Assembly (NCBI GenBank): GCA_009760885.1
Contig: CM019719.1
Coordinates: 33,151,584 to 33,215,583 of the forward strand
Source of the DNA: Achatina immaculata
Taxonomy: Eukaryota > Mollusca > Gastropoda > Stylommatophora > Achatinidae
Length of the DNA stretch: 64,000 bases
Reading direction: 5' to 3'
This document shows, piece after piece, positions 10,928 to 23,232 of the stretch. Both the position numbers and the translations under genes were made by a program. The first letter of the stretch is position 1; every line of letters begins with the position of its first letter. A model generated the notes under the pieces. The model was not told the DNA's origin. It saw nothing but the letters and a program-made list of their open reading frames with translations, and searched no databases.

Positions 10928-11222
10928 TTGTTTCCCTAGTAATGTCAGAAAATAACCAATCTTATTGTTTCCCTAGTAATGTCACAAAATAACCAATCTT
11001 ATTGTTTCCCTAGTAATGTCAGAAAATAACCAATCTTATTGTTTCCCTAGTAATGTCAGAAAATAACCAATCTTATTGTTTCCCTAGTAATATCAGAAAA
11101 TAACCAATCTTATTGTTTCCCTAGTAATGTCAGAAAATAACCAATCTTATTGTTTCCCTAGTAATGTCAGAAAATAACCAATCTTATTGTTTCCCTAGTA
11201 ATGTCAGAAAATAACCAATCCT
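10928..11222. repeat. 37-bp minisatellite, 8 copies
   Basis: Eight almost identical units (ttgtttccctagtaatgtca, then gaaaataaccaatctta). Only three single-base variants are visible, which implies recent expansion. Confidence 0.97.
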
Positions 11223-11382
11223 TTTCCCTTTTCTGCTTCATCTCTTGCTCAGTCGTTTTTTTTTCTTGCCTGTTTGGTGATTTATGTTATTATGTTGTCA
11301 GTTTCTTTGTAATATGCGAAGTATTTTTGCTTGTTTTATTGGTTGGTGTTTGATTTAAACCTGTTGTCTGAATGGTTGGAAA

Positions 11383-11773
11383 TTGTTAATTGATAAATCC
11401 CACATCAAAAACATCACATGCGTGTTCTGTCCAAGCCACGCCGAAGTCGACGGAAACGAGGCTGACCAACCAGCAGCAAGAACCAGACTGGGAAGATCAG
11501 GCATGCAAGTTTATAGTTCCATCAAACAATACCTCGAGGAACAGTTGCAAAGCAACTACCACGCATGACTTACTGAGTTACATGTAGCTGAGGGCAATGG
11601 ATGCAAATCTCAAACAAAATGCTAGATCACGTGCAATAAACAAATCAATACAACACTGGGAGTCATTTCTCTAAAGACACTGAAGCACATCCTGATGTCA
11701 AAGGCCGAACACGTACGGACATGCCCCGAGTGTAATGAAGCCAATCCCCAGGACAAGCAACAGAGCTAGGCTC
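11383..11773 (+). pseudogene. Decayed retroelement, RNase H-like C-terminal fragment
   Basis: The plus-strand frame ITCVFCPSHAEVDGNEAD resembles the last block of retroelement RNase H domains (W.PGHAG..GNE.AD). It continues with a QLAARTRLG-like stretch, and downstream in another frame with AEHVRTCPECNEANPQ, a Cys-containing block often seen after RNase H in LINEs. Several frameshifts are present. Family I/Jockey-type LINE is the likely source, but only the motif supports this. Confidence 0.45.
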
Positions 11774-12625
11774 TTTTTGTTTTAACAGTTACAGTAAAAT
11801 TTAACGCGGGGGATCGTTATGAAATCAGTTTCTAGTGTGTCTTGATTATGACTCACTGTTGGTATTGAGTTTGCACCTTTCTTTCTACCTGCACTGTTTT
11901 CTTTTTCCTTGCGCGTCGGAGTTCTGGTCACGTTATTATGTGCCACTGGGTCAGCAAGGTTCATCTCTATGTGCAACGGCTCAGTCTGTTGAGATTCGTC
12001 TGTGTGTGTCTATTCTATTCTAAGTGCCATGCCGCGATTCCGCAATTCCCTGTCTTTTGAGTTGATTATGAGATCCGCCGGTGACTTTCTTCCTAGCCAC
12101 ACTGACAGCCCGTCCAATAACTTCTCTCTCTCTCTTCTTTGTGCGTCGCTTCGTTGTAAAGACTCATGGCCATTTTGCTGGTTCGCCTGAAAGATTCGTC
12201 GCCAAGTGTCACTACATGGGAGTGGTTCGCGTTCACGGCGTTGCTTCTAAGGAAAGTTTCATTTCTATATGTTGCTTGATTTAAAGGATTCGTCTGTATA
12301 TTCCGCTTTGTCTTATTTCGTGTCTTCGTTCAAAGAAGTTATTATACTTAACTGCGCGGAGTTTGTGAAATAGATTTTCCTTCCAAACCGCGCACTTAAC
12401 TTTCAGTTTCTCCGCTGTAATTGCTGTCTTTTTTTTATTTCTACGCGGCTTTCTGTATTGATCTCCATGCCAGGCATGATATTACAATTGGCCTCTCTGG
12501 AAGCAACAATTTGCTAAGAAGATAACTTGATTGTTTTGCTCGGAGGCTATGTCATGCGAGTTCACCTTTTATAAAATGTTAGAACTGGCAGGAGGAAGAA
12601 ACAGTAGGAGGATTACTGGGGTGAT
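11774..12625. other. Gene-free stretch
   Basis: Overlapping short frames show no domain, and no repeat was recognised. Confidence 0.5.
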
Positions 12626-12645
12626 GGGGGGGGGGGGGGGGGGGG
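12626..12645. repeat. Poly-G run (20)
   Basis: Twenty consecutive G, followed by GA-rich sequence. Confidence 0.97.
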
Positions 12646-13111
12646 AGGAGGAAAGAAGAAACCAGAGTCAGAGAGAAAGAGAGAGACGGGAGAATATGTG
12701 ATTAGGAAGGCAGAAGTTTGGCTGCATGAATGATAATCCAAAACTCCTGACACTTTCTCAGTGGACTGCTTCATAACCTGATCGATTTGACCAGAAACCT
12801 TTGCGAACTTCCGTTTATGAAGATCATATTCCGTGATTTCATTGTTTGACTTCATATTGGCCTCAGGGATTCGCAGTCATTCGAGTTGCCATATTAGAAA
12901 ATTGTGACTCCCCCCCCTCCCCAGTACAAAGCTGTGATCTTAGTGGGTCTTGCTGTGAGTGTGTTACATAGTCTCTGATGCGATTTCTTGGCGCATGATC
13001 TGTTCTTGTCGAAGATGGTTAAAATCTGATTTGTGCGTGTTTCAAAAAAAAAAAAAGAAGGATGGAAAGTGTGCCAAGAATGGAGGGTGTTGCTTCGAAC
13101 TCAAGCTGGTC

Positions 13112-13367
13112 GGTGGGATGTTAATGAAGTTTGCTGATAACCCCGTGTCATGTGTGATGCTGTCAGGTGGGATGTTAATGAAGTTTTGCTAATAACTCCG
13201 TATCATGTGTGATGCTGTCAGGTGGGATGTTAATGAAGTTTGCTAATAACCCCGTATCATGTGTGATGTTGTCAGGTGGGATGTTAATGAAGTTTGCTAA
13301 TAACCCCGTATCATGTGTGATGTTGTCAGGTGGGATGTTAATGAAGTTCTGCTAATAACCCCGTGTC
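13112..13367. repeat. 54-bp minisatellite, about 5 copies
   Basis: Units start ggtgggatgttaatgaagtt and end with the block tcatgtgtgatgctgtca. The starts (13112, 13166, 13221, 13275, 13329) are 54-55 bp apart. Confidence 0.95.
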
Positions 13368-13816
13368 ATGTGTGATGCTGTCATGTGTGATGCTGTCATG
13401 TGTGATGCTGTTAGGTGTGATGCTGTCATGTGTGATACTGTCATGTGTGATGCTGTCAGGTGTGATGCTGTTAGGTGTGATGCTGTTAGGTGTGATGCTG
13501 TTAGGTGTGATGCTGTCATGTGTGATGCTGTCAGGTGTGATGCTGTCATGTGTGATACTGTCATGTGTGATGCTGTTATGTGTGATGCTGTTAGGTGTGA
13601 TGCTGTCAGGTGTGATGCTGTCAGGTGTGATGCTGTCATGTGTGATGCTGTTAGGTGTGATGCTGTCAGGTGTGATGCTGTCATGTGTGATGCTGTCATG
13701 TGTGATGCTGTCAGGTGTGATGCTGTTAGGTGTGATGCTGTTAGGTGTGATGCTGTCATGTGTGATGCTGTTAGGTGTGATGCTGTCAGGTGTGATGCTG
13801 TCAGGTGTGATGCTGT
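13368..13816. repeat. 15-bp minisatellite, about 30 copies
   Basis: Units of the form atgtgtgatgctgtc with two variable sites (atg/agg and ctgtc/ctgtt). The unit equals the last block of the preceding 54-bp unit, so this array grew out of it. Period 15 leaves most frames open on both strands (VMLSC, CDAVM, DSITP, TASHL); none is supported as protein. Confidence 0.97.
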
Positions 13817-14200
13817 TTTTTTTAATGGCACGATAGGGCAACTTTTACTTTATTTTACCCTATGTAGGGCAACTTTTACATTTCTACCAAATGTCCGCCA
13901 TTTTGCTAGCCTGGCTTCTCAGATTGAGAGCAGTGCGTCGTGTCCAATCCGAAAACTGATATGATAATTGGAAAAAAAACAGTTGAAACAAATTCCTTAC
14001 AGCTACAGCTGCACAGCTGCAATCACCCAAACTCTGCAGGTTTATAAGGAAGATGGGGTTTGGGGGGGGGGGGAGGAAACGGATATGAAAAGGACTAGAT
14101 GTATTAGAGTGTGAATGTAAGAATTCGTACATGTTTCCGTATTGTTTTGCTACTTTAAGAGATTAGAAATTAGATATTACTAGATATTTGAGAATATTTT
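13817..14200. other. Gene-free stretch
   Basis: No gene was recognised. Short runs (poly-A at about 13971, poly-G at about 14061) are the only features. Confidence 0.55.
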
Positions 14201-14802
14201 CTGATATAGGGCAGTCTAGTGCGGACTGATATAGGGCAGTATAGTGCAGACTGATATAGGGCAGTATAATGCAGACTGATATAGAGCAGTATAGTGCAGA
14301 CTGGTATAGAGCAGTATAATGCAGACTGATATAGAGCAGTATAGTGCAGACTGATATAGAGCAGTATAATGCAGACTAATATAGAGCAGTATAGTGCAGA
14401 CTGATATAGAGCAGTATAATGCAGACTGATATAGAGCAGTATAGTGCAGACTGATATAGAGCAGTATAGTGCAGACTGATATAGAGCAGTATAATGCAGA
14501 CTGATATAGGGCATTATAGTGCAGACTGATATAGAGCAGTATAATGCAGACTGATATAGAGCAATATAGTGCAGACTGATATAGAGCAGTATAATGCAGA
14601 CTGATATAGAGCAGTATAATGCAGACTGATATAGAGCATTATAATGCAGACTGATATAGAGCAGTATAGTGCAGACTGATATAGAGCAGTATAATGCAGA
14701 CTGATATAGAGCAGTATAGTGCAGACTGGTATAAGGCAGTATAATGCAGACTGATATAGAGCAGTATAGTGCAGACTGATATAGGGCAGTCTAGTGCAGA
14801 CT
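14201..14802. repeat. 25-bp minisatellite, about 24 copies
   Basis: Unit gcagactgatatagagcagt plus ataat or atagt. The two versions alternate through much of the array, giving a partial 50-bp higher-order period. Confidence 0.97.
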
Positions 14803-14913
14803 TTCTCTGCCTTTATTTATGTTTGTAATTCCCTCCCCCCCCCCCTTTCCATCCTCTTCTTCATTTCTGGGAATAAAATGTTCTGTTTGGTTCCTTTCCA
14901 GTTCCGATACTGT

Positions 14914-14947
14914 TCATCATCATCATCATCATCCTCATCATCATCCC

Positions 14948-15006
<59 letters not shown>
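14914..15006. repeat. (CAT)n microsatellite
   Basis: About 30 CAT/ATC triplets with two C interruptions. Confidence 0.96.
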
Positions 15007-15439
15007 CTCCCTGTCTCCAGGGGAAGATTGGCTGCAGTGGTGTACCAACTCTTCTACTGGTACAAAAAACATTATTTATTTGTATCTTGTCTGCATTTAC
15101 ATCTTATCTATAATTACATGTTGTCTCTGTTTACATTGTGTCTACATTTACACCTTGTCTATATTTACACCTTGTTTGCTATTTACGACGCAGTCCATAT
15201 TATTCGCTGTTAAGCTTGTCTTTTCAGTTAAGTAATTCTCTTGGAGTTGTGGCCTTCCAGAAATTAGAAGTGGCCCTTCAAGGGCCTTTATAGATACCCT
15301 GGTCTAGTAGATACACTTCTTTTTTCGTACAAGGTAGGAACAGCTTTATTCATTAACAAAGCACGGAGATTATTTTTTAAATGTAATTAAAAGTTATAAA
15401 AATTGCTCCAGTGGCATGTGTGTGTGTGTTTATACTTAT
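15007..15439. other. Gene-free stretch
   Basis: A degenerate repeat of about 20 bp (tttacaccttgtctatattt-like) covers 15100-15190. Nothing else was identified. Confidence 0.5.
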
Positions 15440-15764
15440 CTCTCTCCCTGAACCTTAAGTGCCCAGGGCACATGGGGCTTCCGCAGTGGTTTTCCACAAA
15501 CACCTGTCCTTTGCCTTTTTTCCGCTCTTGCCCAGGTGAGTCCTCTGTTGCTCAACATACTCTCTGTTGTCTTCTCCATATCTCCTTTGGTCTACCCTTA
15601 CTTCTGTTCCCCTGTGGTGTCCATCTTAGTGCTATTTTTGGTAGTGAGTTGTCAGTCATCCGGAGCACATGTCCCAACCATCGCCAGCGTCTTTCCTCAA
15701 TAATTGCTGTCGGCGGCTTCATCTGCATTTCTGCCAACAAGATGTTTTTTTTCTTATTGTTTTA
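15440..15764 (-). mobile_element. LINE family E, 5'-truncated copy with 9-bp TSD
   Basis: The minus-strand frame includes MLAEMQMKPPTAIIEERRWR, WLGHVLRMTDNSLPKIALRW, PQGNRSKGRPKEIWRRQQ and a stop, the RT C-terminus with the GRP and WRR motifs. The 3' end is CCTTAAGGTTC-like with a (GA)n tail. TATACTTAT at 15431-15439 and 15765-15773 flanks it. Confidence 0.88.
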
Positions 15765-15773
15765 TATACTTAT

Positions 15774-16917
15774 GCAGGACACAAGAAACTGTGGAAAGAA
15801 AGTGTGATACGTGGGCAACATGGTTGCTGTTTTCAGTGTTTGTTGAGGATGCTCGAAGCCTGACATTTATCCCGCGATCATTTCCATTTAGAATAGAAAG
15901 TGTTGTTTCTGACAGTCCAAGGTCCTTTCTTTTGAGAATTTGGGGGGGGGGGGAAAAAAAGAGAGAGAGAGAGAGAGGCCGTATATGCAATTTACTGTAA
16001 CAAGAAATGTAAAAAAAAATATTAAAGTAGTACATAATGGGAGCTATTAGGCGCATTATTAATGCTGATTATTATTCATTATAGCAGTATTACGACTGTA
16101 TTAGCAGTGGCGATCGATAGCGGCTGTAGTAGCTGTGTCGATGATTGTGTACTGTGTACATCCAGCATATCGAACTAGCAACTTGTCTGTGTAAGACTTG
16201 AACCACGCTTTTCTGCCGGTCTCGCTGTATCCTTTTTCTTCTTTGTTTTTCAGCCAGGAACGCTGGGCAATTTTGTTAATAAACAACCAAAAAAAAAAAA
16301 CCCCACAAAAGAGGGCGTTTTCATTTTATTTATTAACATGGATGTTTGACTGTGGCGATGACAGAGAAAAACGTCCAGTGCTGAAGGTCACTTGCGCGGT
16401 AAACATGGTTTGTGTGTTATCATATAGACAGCCAAATATCGATCTGGCGTGAGCTTTGGATTGGGGGGGGGGGGAGTTCTCGTACGCCCTGCCAAGGATT
16501 AGCCACCAGCTGTTTATGGACTGCTTAATGTTTACTTGCACTTAAATAAGCAAACGGCTAAAGGCTTCGCAGACACACGTACAGCCGGGTAGCCTTTCAA
16601 CATGAAATAGCGAAGCAGTATTAATCTTGTTCCCCCTCGACACTTCTACAGTCAGTGTTACGTTTTGCTTTTTCTGTGGTAGCTTTTTTTTTTTAATGAC
16701 TCCTGAATGAAATGAAGTTGTGAGGTCAAGTCTCATTCGGATCTAAAGCCATGTCGACCGTCTCCAACCGATCTTAAGAACAGCGATGGGTGTCTGGGAC
16801 AGAGGCGCAACCAGAGTGTGGCAGGTGGTCATACCTTTGCCGGCAAAATAGGGAGAGGGTGCAGCGTCTTTCCTTTATTTAAGGTGGAATTTGTTTTAAA
16901 CAAATGCACTTCATGTT
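15774..16917. other. Gene-free stretch
   Basis: Poly-G plus (GA)n occurs near 15943-15977 and another G-run near 16464-16474. There is no recognisable gene. Confidence 0.5.
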
Positions 16918-17148
16918 CTTCTAGTTACAGTACATTTCATGTTCTTCACGTAACGCTTTACACCGTAGTTACAATACACTTCATGTTCTTCAAGTGACGC
17001 TTTACGCCGTAGTTACAGTACATTTAATGTTCTTCAAGTCACGCTTTAAGCTGTAGTTACAGTACATTTCATGTTCTTCAAGTCACGCTTTAAGCTGCAG
17101 TTACAGTACATTTCATGTTCTTCAAGTAACGCTTTACGCTGTAGTTAC
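16918..17148. repeat. 44-bp minisatellite, about 5 copies
   Basis: Units contain ttacagtacatttcatgttc followed by ttcaagtcacgctttaagct-like sequence, with about 10 percent divergence. Confidence 0.93.
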
Positions 17149-17308
17149 ACCTTTTGTCAGTGGACTGCTCTGTTGGGTAGTTCTGTGAAAGTCATGAATG
17201 GTCCTCATAGCCATGGGTCCACCCACGTGGAGGTGATTTAGAATCTAGAGTATATACTCCCAAGTGTTTCATTTTGCAATCCTGGCTAACAGTAACTGAT
17301 TTGACTGT

Positions 17309-18023
17309 TCATTCATTCATTTATTTGCATGTCCCTTGCGGAACTTTGCCTTCCTAACAGCACTCCTGTAGCCCTCTCGGTTGTGAGCAAGATGGCCTGC
17401 TGCTGATGCATCCATTTGCAGATCATCAACGATGTCTTGCAGCCATCTTCGCCTTGGTCTTCCCCTCTCTCTCTTTTTCCCATTATGTACCCTTCCAAGA
17501 TGGTTTTCTCTAGATTATCATGACGTTTAATGTGTCCAAAATATTTAAGTTTTCTCTGTTTAATTCTCTTTACTAGCCAGCCTTCTTCAATATTAAGTTC
17601 TTGTAGTATAGATATATTTGTTCTTTTTTGTGTCCATGATATTTGGAGAACTCTTCTGCAGCATTTACATTCAAAGGCATTTATGTGTTTCTCAGCTGTT
17701 TTGTTAAGTGTCCAGGTCTCACAGGCATATGTTGCGATGAGAAAGATGCATGCCCTTAAAAATCTTATTTTTGTAGTTCTGTCTGTTCCTCTCCACAGAT
17801 TCGTTATTTGTTTTACTTTCTGAAGAGCGATAGATGTCCTCCTTTTAATTTCCCTCATTGTATCTCCATTATTAGTTAGTAGTGATCCAAGATATTCAAA
17901 ACTCTCCATTTTTTTCAGTTTTTCCTCATTGATACATATATCAGCTGCCTTGTTTGTTTTGTTATTTGTCATCAATTTAGTTTTCTTCGCATTAAGGTAG
18001 AGGTTTTGCTCTTCGCTGTTCTT
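17309..18023 (-). mobile_element. LINE family B, 715-bp truncated copy with 14-bp TSD
   Basis: Long minus-strand frame: NLYLNAKKTKLMTNNKTN, MESFEYLGSLLTNNGDTMRE, TWTLNKTAEKHINAFECKCC, RKLKYFGHIKRHDNLEKTIL, then a frameshift near the 3' end and (ATGA)n. This is the RT thumb and C-terminal region. ACTGATTTGACTGT at 17295-17308 and 18024-18037 is an exact 14-bp target duplication, so both ends are defined. The remaining 246-codon frame is intact enough to suggest fairly recent insertion. Confidence 0.95.
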
Positions 18024-18089
18024 ACTGATTTGACTGTAAAGAGGCGTTGTCATTGTTATTCAGATTTTAATGACAGCACAGTAAGCATG

Positions 18090-19160
18090 TACTTTGTCCA
18101 TCAGACTGCGGTGTCACATGTATAACAAGCTGAAGATAGGCACGTCGGACTGAGATATCACATGTATAGCAAACTGAAGGTAGGCACATCGAACTGAGAT
18201 ATCACACATATAGCAAACTGAAGGTAGGCACATCGAACTGAGATATCACACATATAGCAAACTGAAGGTAGGCACATCGAACTGAGATATCACATCTATA
18301 GCAAACTGAAGGTAGGCACGTCGGACTGAGATATCACATGTATAGCAAACTGAAGGTAGGCACATCGAACTGAGATATCACACATATAGCAAACTGAAGG
18401 TAGGCACATCGAACTGAGATATCACACATATAGCAAACTGAAGGTAGGCACATCGAATGGAGATATCACATGTATAACAAGCTGAAGGTAGAAACGTCGG
18501 ACTGAGATATCATGTGTATAACATACTGAAGACAGACGCAGCAGACTGAGAGGTCACAAATGTATCAAGCTGAAAATAGGCACAGCAGACTGATATATAC
18601 ATGTGTAACAAGATAAAAGTAGACACAACAGACTGAGATATCACAAATGTAACAAGATAAAAGTAGACACAGCAGACTGAGATATCACATGTGAATATTG
18701 GTACAACAGAGATATCACATGTGTAACAAGATAAAAGTAGATACAGCAGACTGAAATGTCACAAGTGTATCAGCCTGAAGATAGACACAACAGACTGAGA
18801 TTTCACAAGTATAAAAAGCTGAGAGTAGACACAGCAGACTGAGATGTCACACTGAAGGTAGACACAATAGACTGAGATGTCACACTGAAGGTAGACATAA
18901 TAGACTGAGATGTCACACTGAAGGTAGACACAATAGACTGAGATGTCACACTGAAGGTAGACATAATAGACTGAGATGTCACACTGAAGGTAGACACAAT
19001 AGACTGAGATGTCACACTGAAGGTAGACACAACAGACTGAGATATCACATGCGAAGATAGACAATACAGACTGAGATTTCACAAGTATAAAAAGCTGAGA
19101 GTAGACACAATAGACTGAGAAGTCACACGTATAACAAGCTGAAGGTAGGTACAGCTGACG
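18090..19160. repeat. Compound minisatellite, 44-bp and 33-bp units
   Basis: The left part (18100-18500) has about nine units of 44-45 bp (agatatcacatgtatagcaa, then actgaaggtaggcacatcg). The middle is degenerate. At 18838-19040 the unit is 33 bp (gagatgtcacactgaaggta, then gacacaatagact), which lacks the atgtataacaag block. The 33-mers alternate acacaat/acataat, giving a 66-bp period. Confidence 0.95.
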
Positions 19161-19359
19161 ATTTGACATGTGTAGGTTCACGTACTCCGGAGCTCCGGCG
19201 AGAATCATTGTCGACTGGAGGGGCGGCAGCTGCGTAGATGAAACTCCCAGTCCGGGAAGCCACATAGATATCAATGCGTTCATTCACCCCTCCCCTCCCC
19301 CTCCCCTGGGAATTATGTGGGTCTTTTTAGCGTATGCGTCTCTTGCACCAGATGTTAGA
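19161..19359. other. Short non-repetitive spacer
   Basis: GC-richer than its surroundings (ccggagctccggcgagaatc). No gene was recognised. Confidence 0.4.
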
Positions 19360-19460
19360 CTGTCTGCTTCCACTGTCACAGGAACTGTCTGCTTCCACTG
19401 TCACAGGAACTGTCTGGTTCCACTGTCACAGAAACTGTCTGCTTCCACTGCCACAGGAAC
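19360..19460. repeat. 25-bp tandem repeat, 4 copies
   Basis: Units aactgtctgcttccactgtc plus acagg repeat four times with a few substitutions. Confidence 0.95.
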
Positions 19461-20564
19461 ACGCACTGTTGTACTGATCTCCAGTCTTTTGTTGTTGTTA
19501 TTATCTGGAAGAAATCTCACATGAACACGGCGCAGGCCGACCACCGATTTTCTGGAAGCTGACGGTCATGCACGTTTTTAATGCACCCAAAATGACACTT
19601 TCTTAACTGAGCGAGTTAACAGATGGCCGGTGCCGGAAAGTCGGTCTTCAACAAGTTTTAGACATTATTTTCTCGCAAAGGTTTTTTTTTCCTTGTTTGC
19701 TTCTGTATTTTTTTTAAATTGTAGTAAAATACAGTGTGTACTCTATGGCCTTTTTGGGTGTAATATTTAGCGGAAGGACTGTTTTAAACCTAAAGATTAT
19801 GGATTACATCACTCATAGTAGACAGGATGCGACGTTTCATAAATATATTGTATGAATAGATAAAGAAGCAGACAGATGCAGAACAGACTTGGACGATTAA
19901 GGATTTGATCGATCGCCCCAGTAACGTAAGTGTGTATAAATGCTTAAATATTTGACGCAAGCATGCAGACAGCTAGTCAAATGAAAGGGACATACTGAAA
20001 AGAGACCGGACCAAAAGGCAGGCACTGTAGACAGACAAATAGACAGACAGAAAGAAGGACCAAGAAAACACAAGAGAGGAAGCACGCGAACAGGCAGAAA
20101 AGGGAAAAAGAAAGACTAACAAAGGGAGAGAGAGAGCGTGGGTGAAGCCAGCAGATCAAAAATTTTATATTAAGTCAAAGAGGTAGAAGAGAAAAACAGG
20201 AAGTTAAAAAAAAAAAAAACTTGCTGCATACAGCGTGTACATAACAGTAGAGCTTTCTCTACGTCATACATCAAACGTGTTCACTTAAACGCGAATTAAA
20301 CACTAGCATATTTCCAGTTGCATCTTACAAGCATCTGTTGTACATGATTCGCGATATTGCGCTTTCGCTCTGGATATTTGTCACTTCAGTTTTCCGCTGA
20401 ACAACAGAAGTTGTCTCGTGATATATGAAGCCATTGAGCACTGAAGGGGTTCTGTATTGTCGTAAGATATATCTCCGGTATCTACATCGTTTTCATACTT
20501 GTCATTCAGGATCTGGCTTGCGTTAACATGTAGATGAGCGGTGCTTCTGTTCAGGGTTCGTGAT
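19461..20564. other. Gene-free stretch
   Basis: No gene or dispersed repeat was recognised. A-rich and T-rich runs lie near 19682 and 20207. Confidence 0.55.
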
Positions 20565-21512
20565 GTTGCTGTTTGGGTGAGTATTTTATCTCCGTTATTT
20601 ATTTGATGGTGTGCATGTGTGTGTGTGTGTGTGAATCGTTTTCTGTACGTGTTTTGGTTTGTTTTGTTGTGTGGGCGAGTTGTTGTCTGTATTGGTTTGC
20701 GTGGCGTTGTGGTGTGGGTTAGTTGTTCTCTGCACTTGTTTGAAGGTATAGTTGTGTGGGTGAGTTGATTTCTGTGCTGGTTTAATGGCGTTGCTGTGTG
20801 GGTGAGTTGATTTCTGTGCTGGTTTAATGGCGTTGCTGTGTGGGTGAGTTGTTTTCTGTACTTGTTTGATGGCGTTGTTGTGTGGGTGAGTTGTTTTCTG
20901 TACTTGTTTGATGGCGTTGTTGTGTGGGTGAGTTGTTTTCTGTATTTGTTTGATGGTGTGGATGTGTGGGTGAGTTAGTTTCTGTGCTGGTTTGATGGCG
21001 TTGTAGTGTGGGTAAGTTGTTTGCTGTACTGGTTTGATGGTGTAGTTGTGTGGATGAGTTGTTTTCTGTACTGGTTTGATGGCGTGGTTGTGTGGATGAG
21101 TTGTTTTCTGTGCTGGTTTGATGGGCGATTTATTTTCTGTGCTGGTTTGATGGCGTGGTTGTGTGGATGAGTTGTTTTCTGTGCTGGTTTGATGGGTGGT
21201 TGTGTAGATGAGTTATTTTCTGTGCTGGTTTGATGGGTGGTTGTGTGGGTGATTTATTTTCTGTGCTGGTTTGATGGGTGGTTGTGTGGATGAGTTGTTT
21301 TCTGTGCTGACTTGATGGGTAGTTGTGTGGGTGATTTATTTTCTGTGCTGGTTTGATGGGTGGTTGTGTGGGTGAGATGTTTTCTGTACTGGCTTGATGG
21401 GTGGTTGTGTGGGTGATTTATTTTCTGTGCTGGTTTGATGGGTGGTTGTGTGGGTGAGATGTTTTCTGTGCTGGTTTGATGGGTGGTTGTGTGGGTGAGA
21501 TGTTTTCTGTAC
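20565..21512. repeat. 39-42-bp minisatellite, about 23 copies
   Basis: Units contain gtgtgggtgagttgttttct and gctggtttgatgg. The period is 42 bp at the left and shortens to about 39 bp at the right. The right half reads as a PIKPAQKINHPHNH-like repeat on the minus strand, which is an artefact of the period. Confidence 0.94.
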
Positions 21513-21689
21513 TGGCTTGGTGATGATATGACCGAGTGAAATAGTCTTGTATACCTCTTAGTGATGGTTAACACTGCGTGGGTTGAGTAATTTTTACTGT
21601 GCTAGTTTTGAGATATTGAATTAAACCTTGTCTCCGGTTTAAGGTCAGTGATGTAAGACTTAGGTTTTGCGGTTGAGTTTTACATAAAG

Positions 21690-21790
21690 ATAGAAAGAAT
21701 GAAGAAAGTGGACAAAAACAAGAATGGCAGAAAGTAAGGCGAGGACATATAAATGAGGAACATACAACAACCCAATATTTGGGCAAAACT
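21690..21790 (-). repeat. Dispersed repeat family G, copy 2
   Basis: Reverse-complement match of 5251-5345. The plus-strand reading QKVRRGHINEEHTTTQYLGK corresponds to QKVRRAHINEEHITLQYFGK in the reverse of copy 1. The element type is not identified. Confidence 0.65.
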
Positions 21791-22965
21791 TTTTTTCAGA
21801 GCCCATATACATAAAGAACATAACATATAAAAGCACGAAAAATAGGTGAAAAAATTGAACACATTATGTCTAATAATGATATGAAGAGGGACGGAATGAG
21901 GTAAGATTGGTAGATATTGCACACCTGTGGGTATTGAGTACACTCGGGTAATAGGGACATCATGTGAGTCCCGAATGTTTGACCATTTTGTTAGAAATTG
22001 TTTTATTCTTTGTGTGTGTATGCGCACGCGCCTGTGTGTTTAACAGCCGTGTTTGTTCTATTTCACAACGTCCGAAGTTGCAGGTGCGTGAGATATGGGT
22101 CTTGTGTAATAGTGTCCCGCTTCCCGAGGTGGGACGACCAAGCGGAATTTTGGGACGAAACCCAGAAGTCAGCCCTTTTGGTCTCAGACTAGATCTTGAA
22201 ATCTACAGCAAGTGTAGTGTAAAATTACCTAGTAATACCTCATGTTGGATGGGCAGAATCTAAACAAGTAATTTGATTGGCTAGTCTCTGACCCCACGCG
22301 CGCTAGAACTCGGGTAAGGAAAGGTAACCCAGTCAGAGAAGCCTGGGAGCTGGAGGGGAAAAAAAATCATCTTTCACGAAACATTTCAACAAAGGTTAAC
22401 GAAAATCTTCCTCAACGAAATCGTCAGCTTAGTAAAACCACACTGATTCAGTTCATTGTGTTATTGCTTTGGGTTGCATCATCATATACAAGTAACGGAT
22501 TAAACTACAACCGGTTACGCTGACTAATGTGCTCGGGCGCTTGTCAGGCCGAGTTTAAATAAACTTTTGTGATTTACAAGCTGATCATCATAGCTTTATC
22601 TGTTGTCTTCGTTATCACGAAGTGACGAACTTCAGAGAAAGAGTGAAGTAGAGAAGGTGGATATATTCATACAACGAAAGTTACGTCAGCCAAAAAATAT
22701 AAGAAACACTGCAATAATAAATTAAATTAATTACTTCAGAAATATAATTTCCTCATGAAAAATTTAATAATATCTGCAATGGGTAACGTTACAGGTGACC
22801 GGCATTTGTTCGTTAACCTAAATCTCAATTGCGCATTGATATATACTTACATATACATTGCATTTAAATGCATGACATACTTGTAACATCTGTTGCAGGA
22901 TCCACTACAGAAATAAAGATTATACCGCAGTGATAAGCCCCCCCCCCTCCCCCCCAAAAAAAGAG
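21791..22965. other. Gene-free stretch
   Basis: 22070-22330 is GC-richer and could hold an unrecognised 5' exon or promoter, but I see no decisive signal. A poly-C run occurs at 22939-22955. Confidence 0.45.
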
Positions 22966-23232
22966 AGCATTGTAGCACGGTTAAAAGTATAGCAGGAAAT
23001 AAAGAGCACTTTAACAAGGTTAAAAGTAAAGAAGAAAATAAAGAGCACTTTAACAAGGTTAAAAGTAAAGAAGAAAATAAAGAGCACTTTAACAAGGTTA
23101 AAAGTAAAGAAGAAAATAAAGAGCACTTTAACAAGGTTAAAAGTAAAGAAGAAAATAAAGAGCACTTTAACAAGGTTAAAAGTAAAGAAGAAAATAAAGA
23201 GCGTTATAATGCAGTTAAAATTATAGCAGAAA
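22966..23232. repeat. 39-bp minisatellite, about 7 copies
   Basis: Units tttaacaaggttaaaagtaa plus agaagaaaataaagagcac. The central five copies are identical and the outer ones are diverged. Period 39 gives open frames on the minus strand. Confidence 0.96.

Noticed and set aside
13338..13964. Overlapping ORFs of 157-198 codons on both strands
   Set aside because: They all lie in a 15-bp tandem array whose period keeps frames open. The products are five-residue repeats with no gene context.
22070..22330. Possible CpG-richer promoter or first exon of the SOCS-box gene
   Set aside because: It is only mildly GC-rich. No donor with matching phase or core promoter could be supported.
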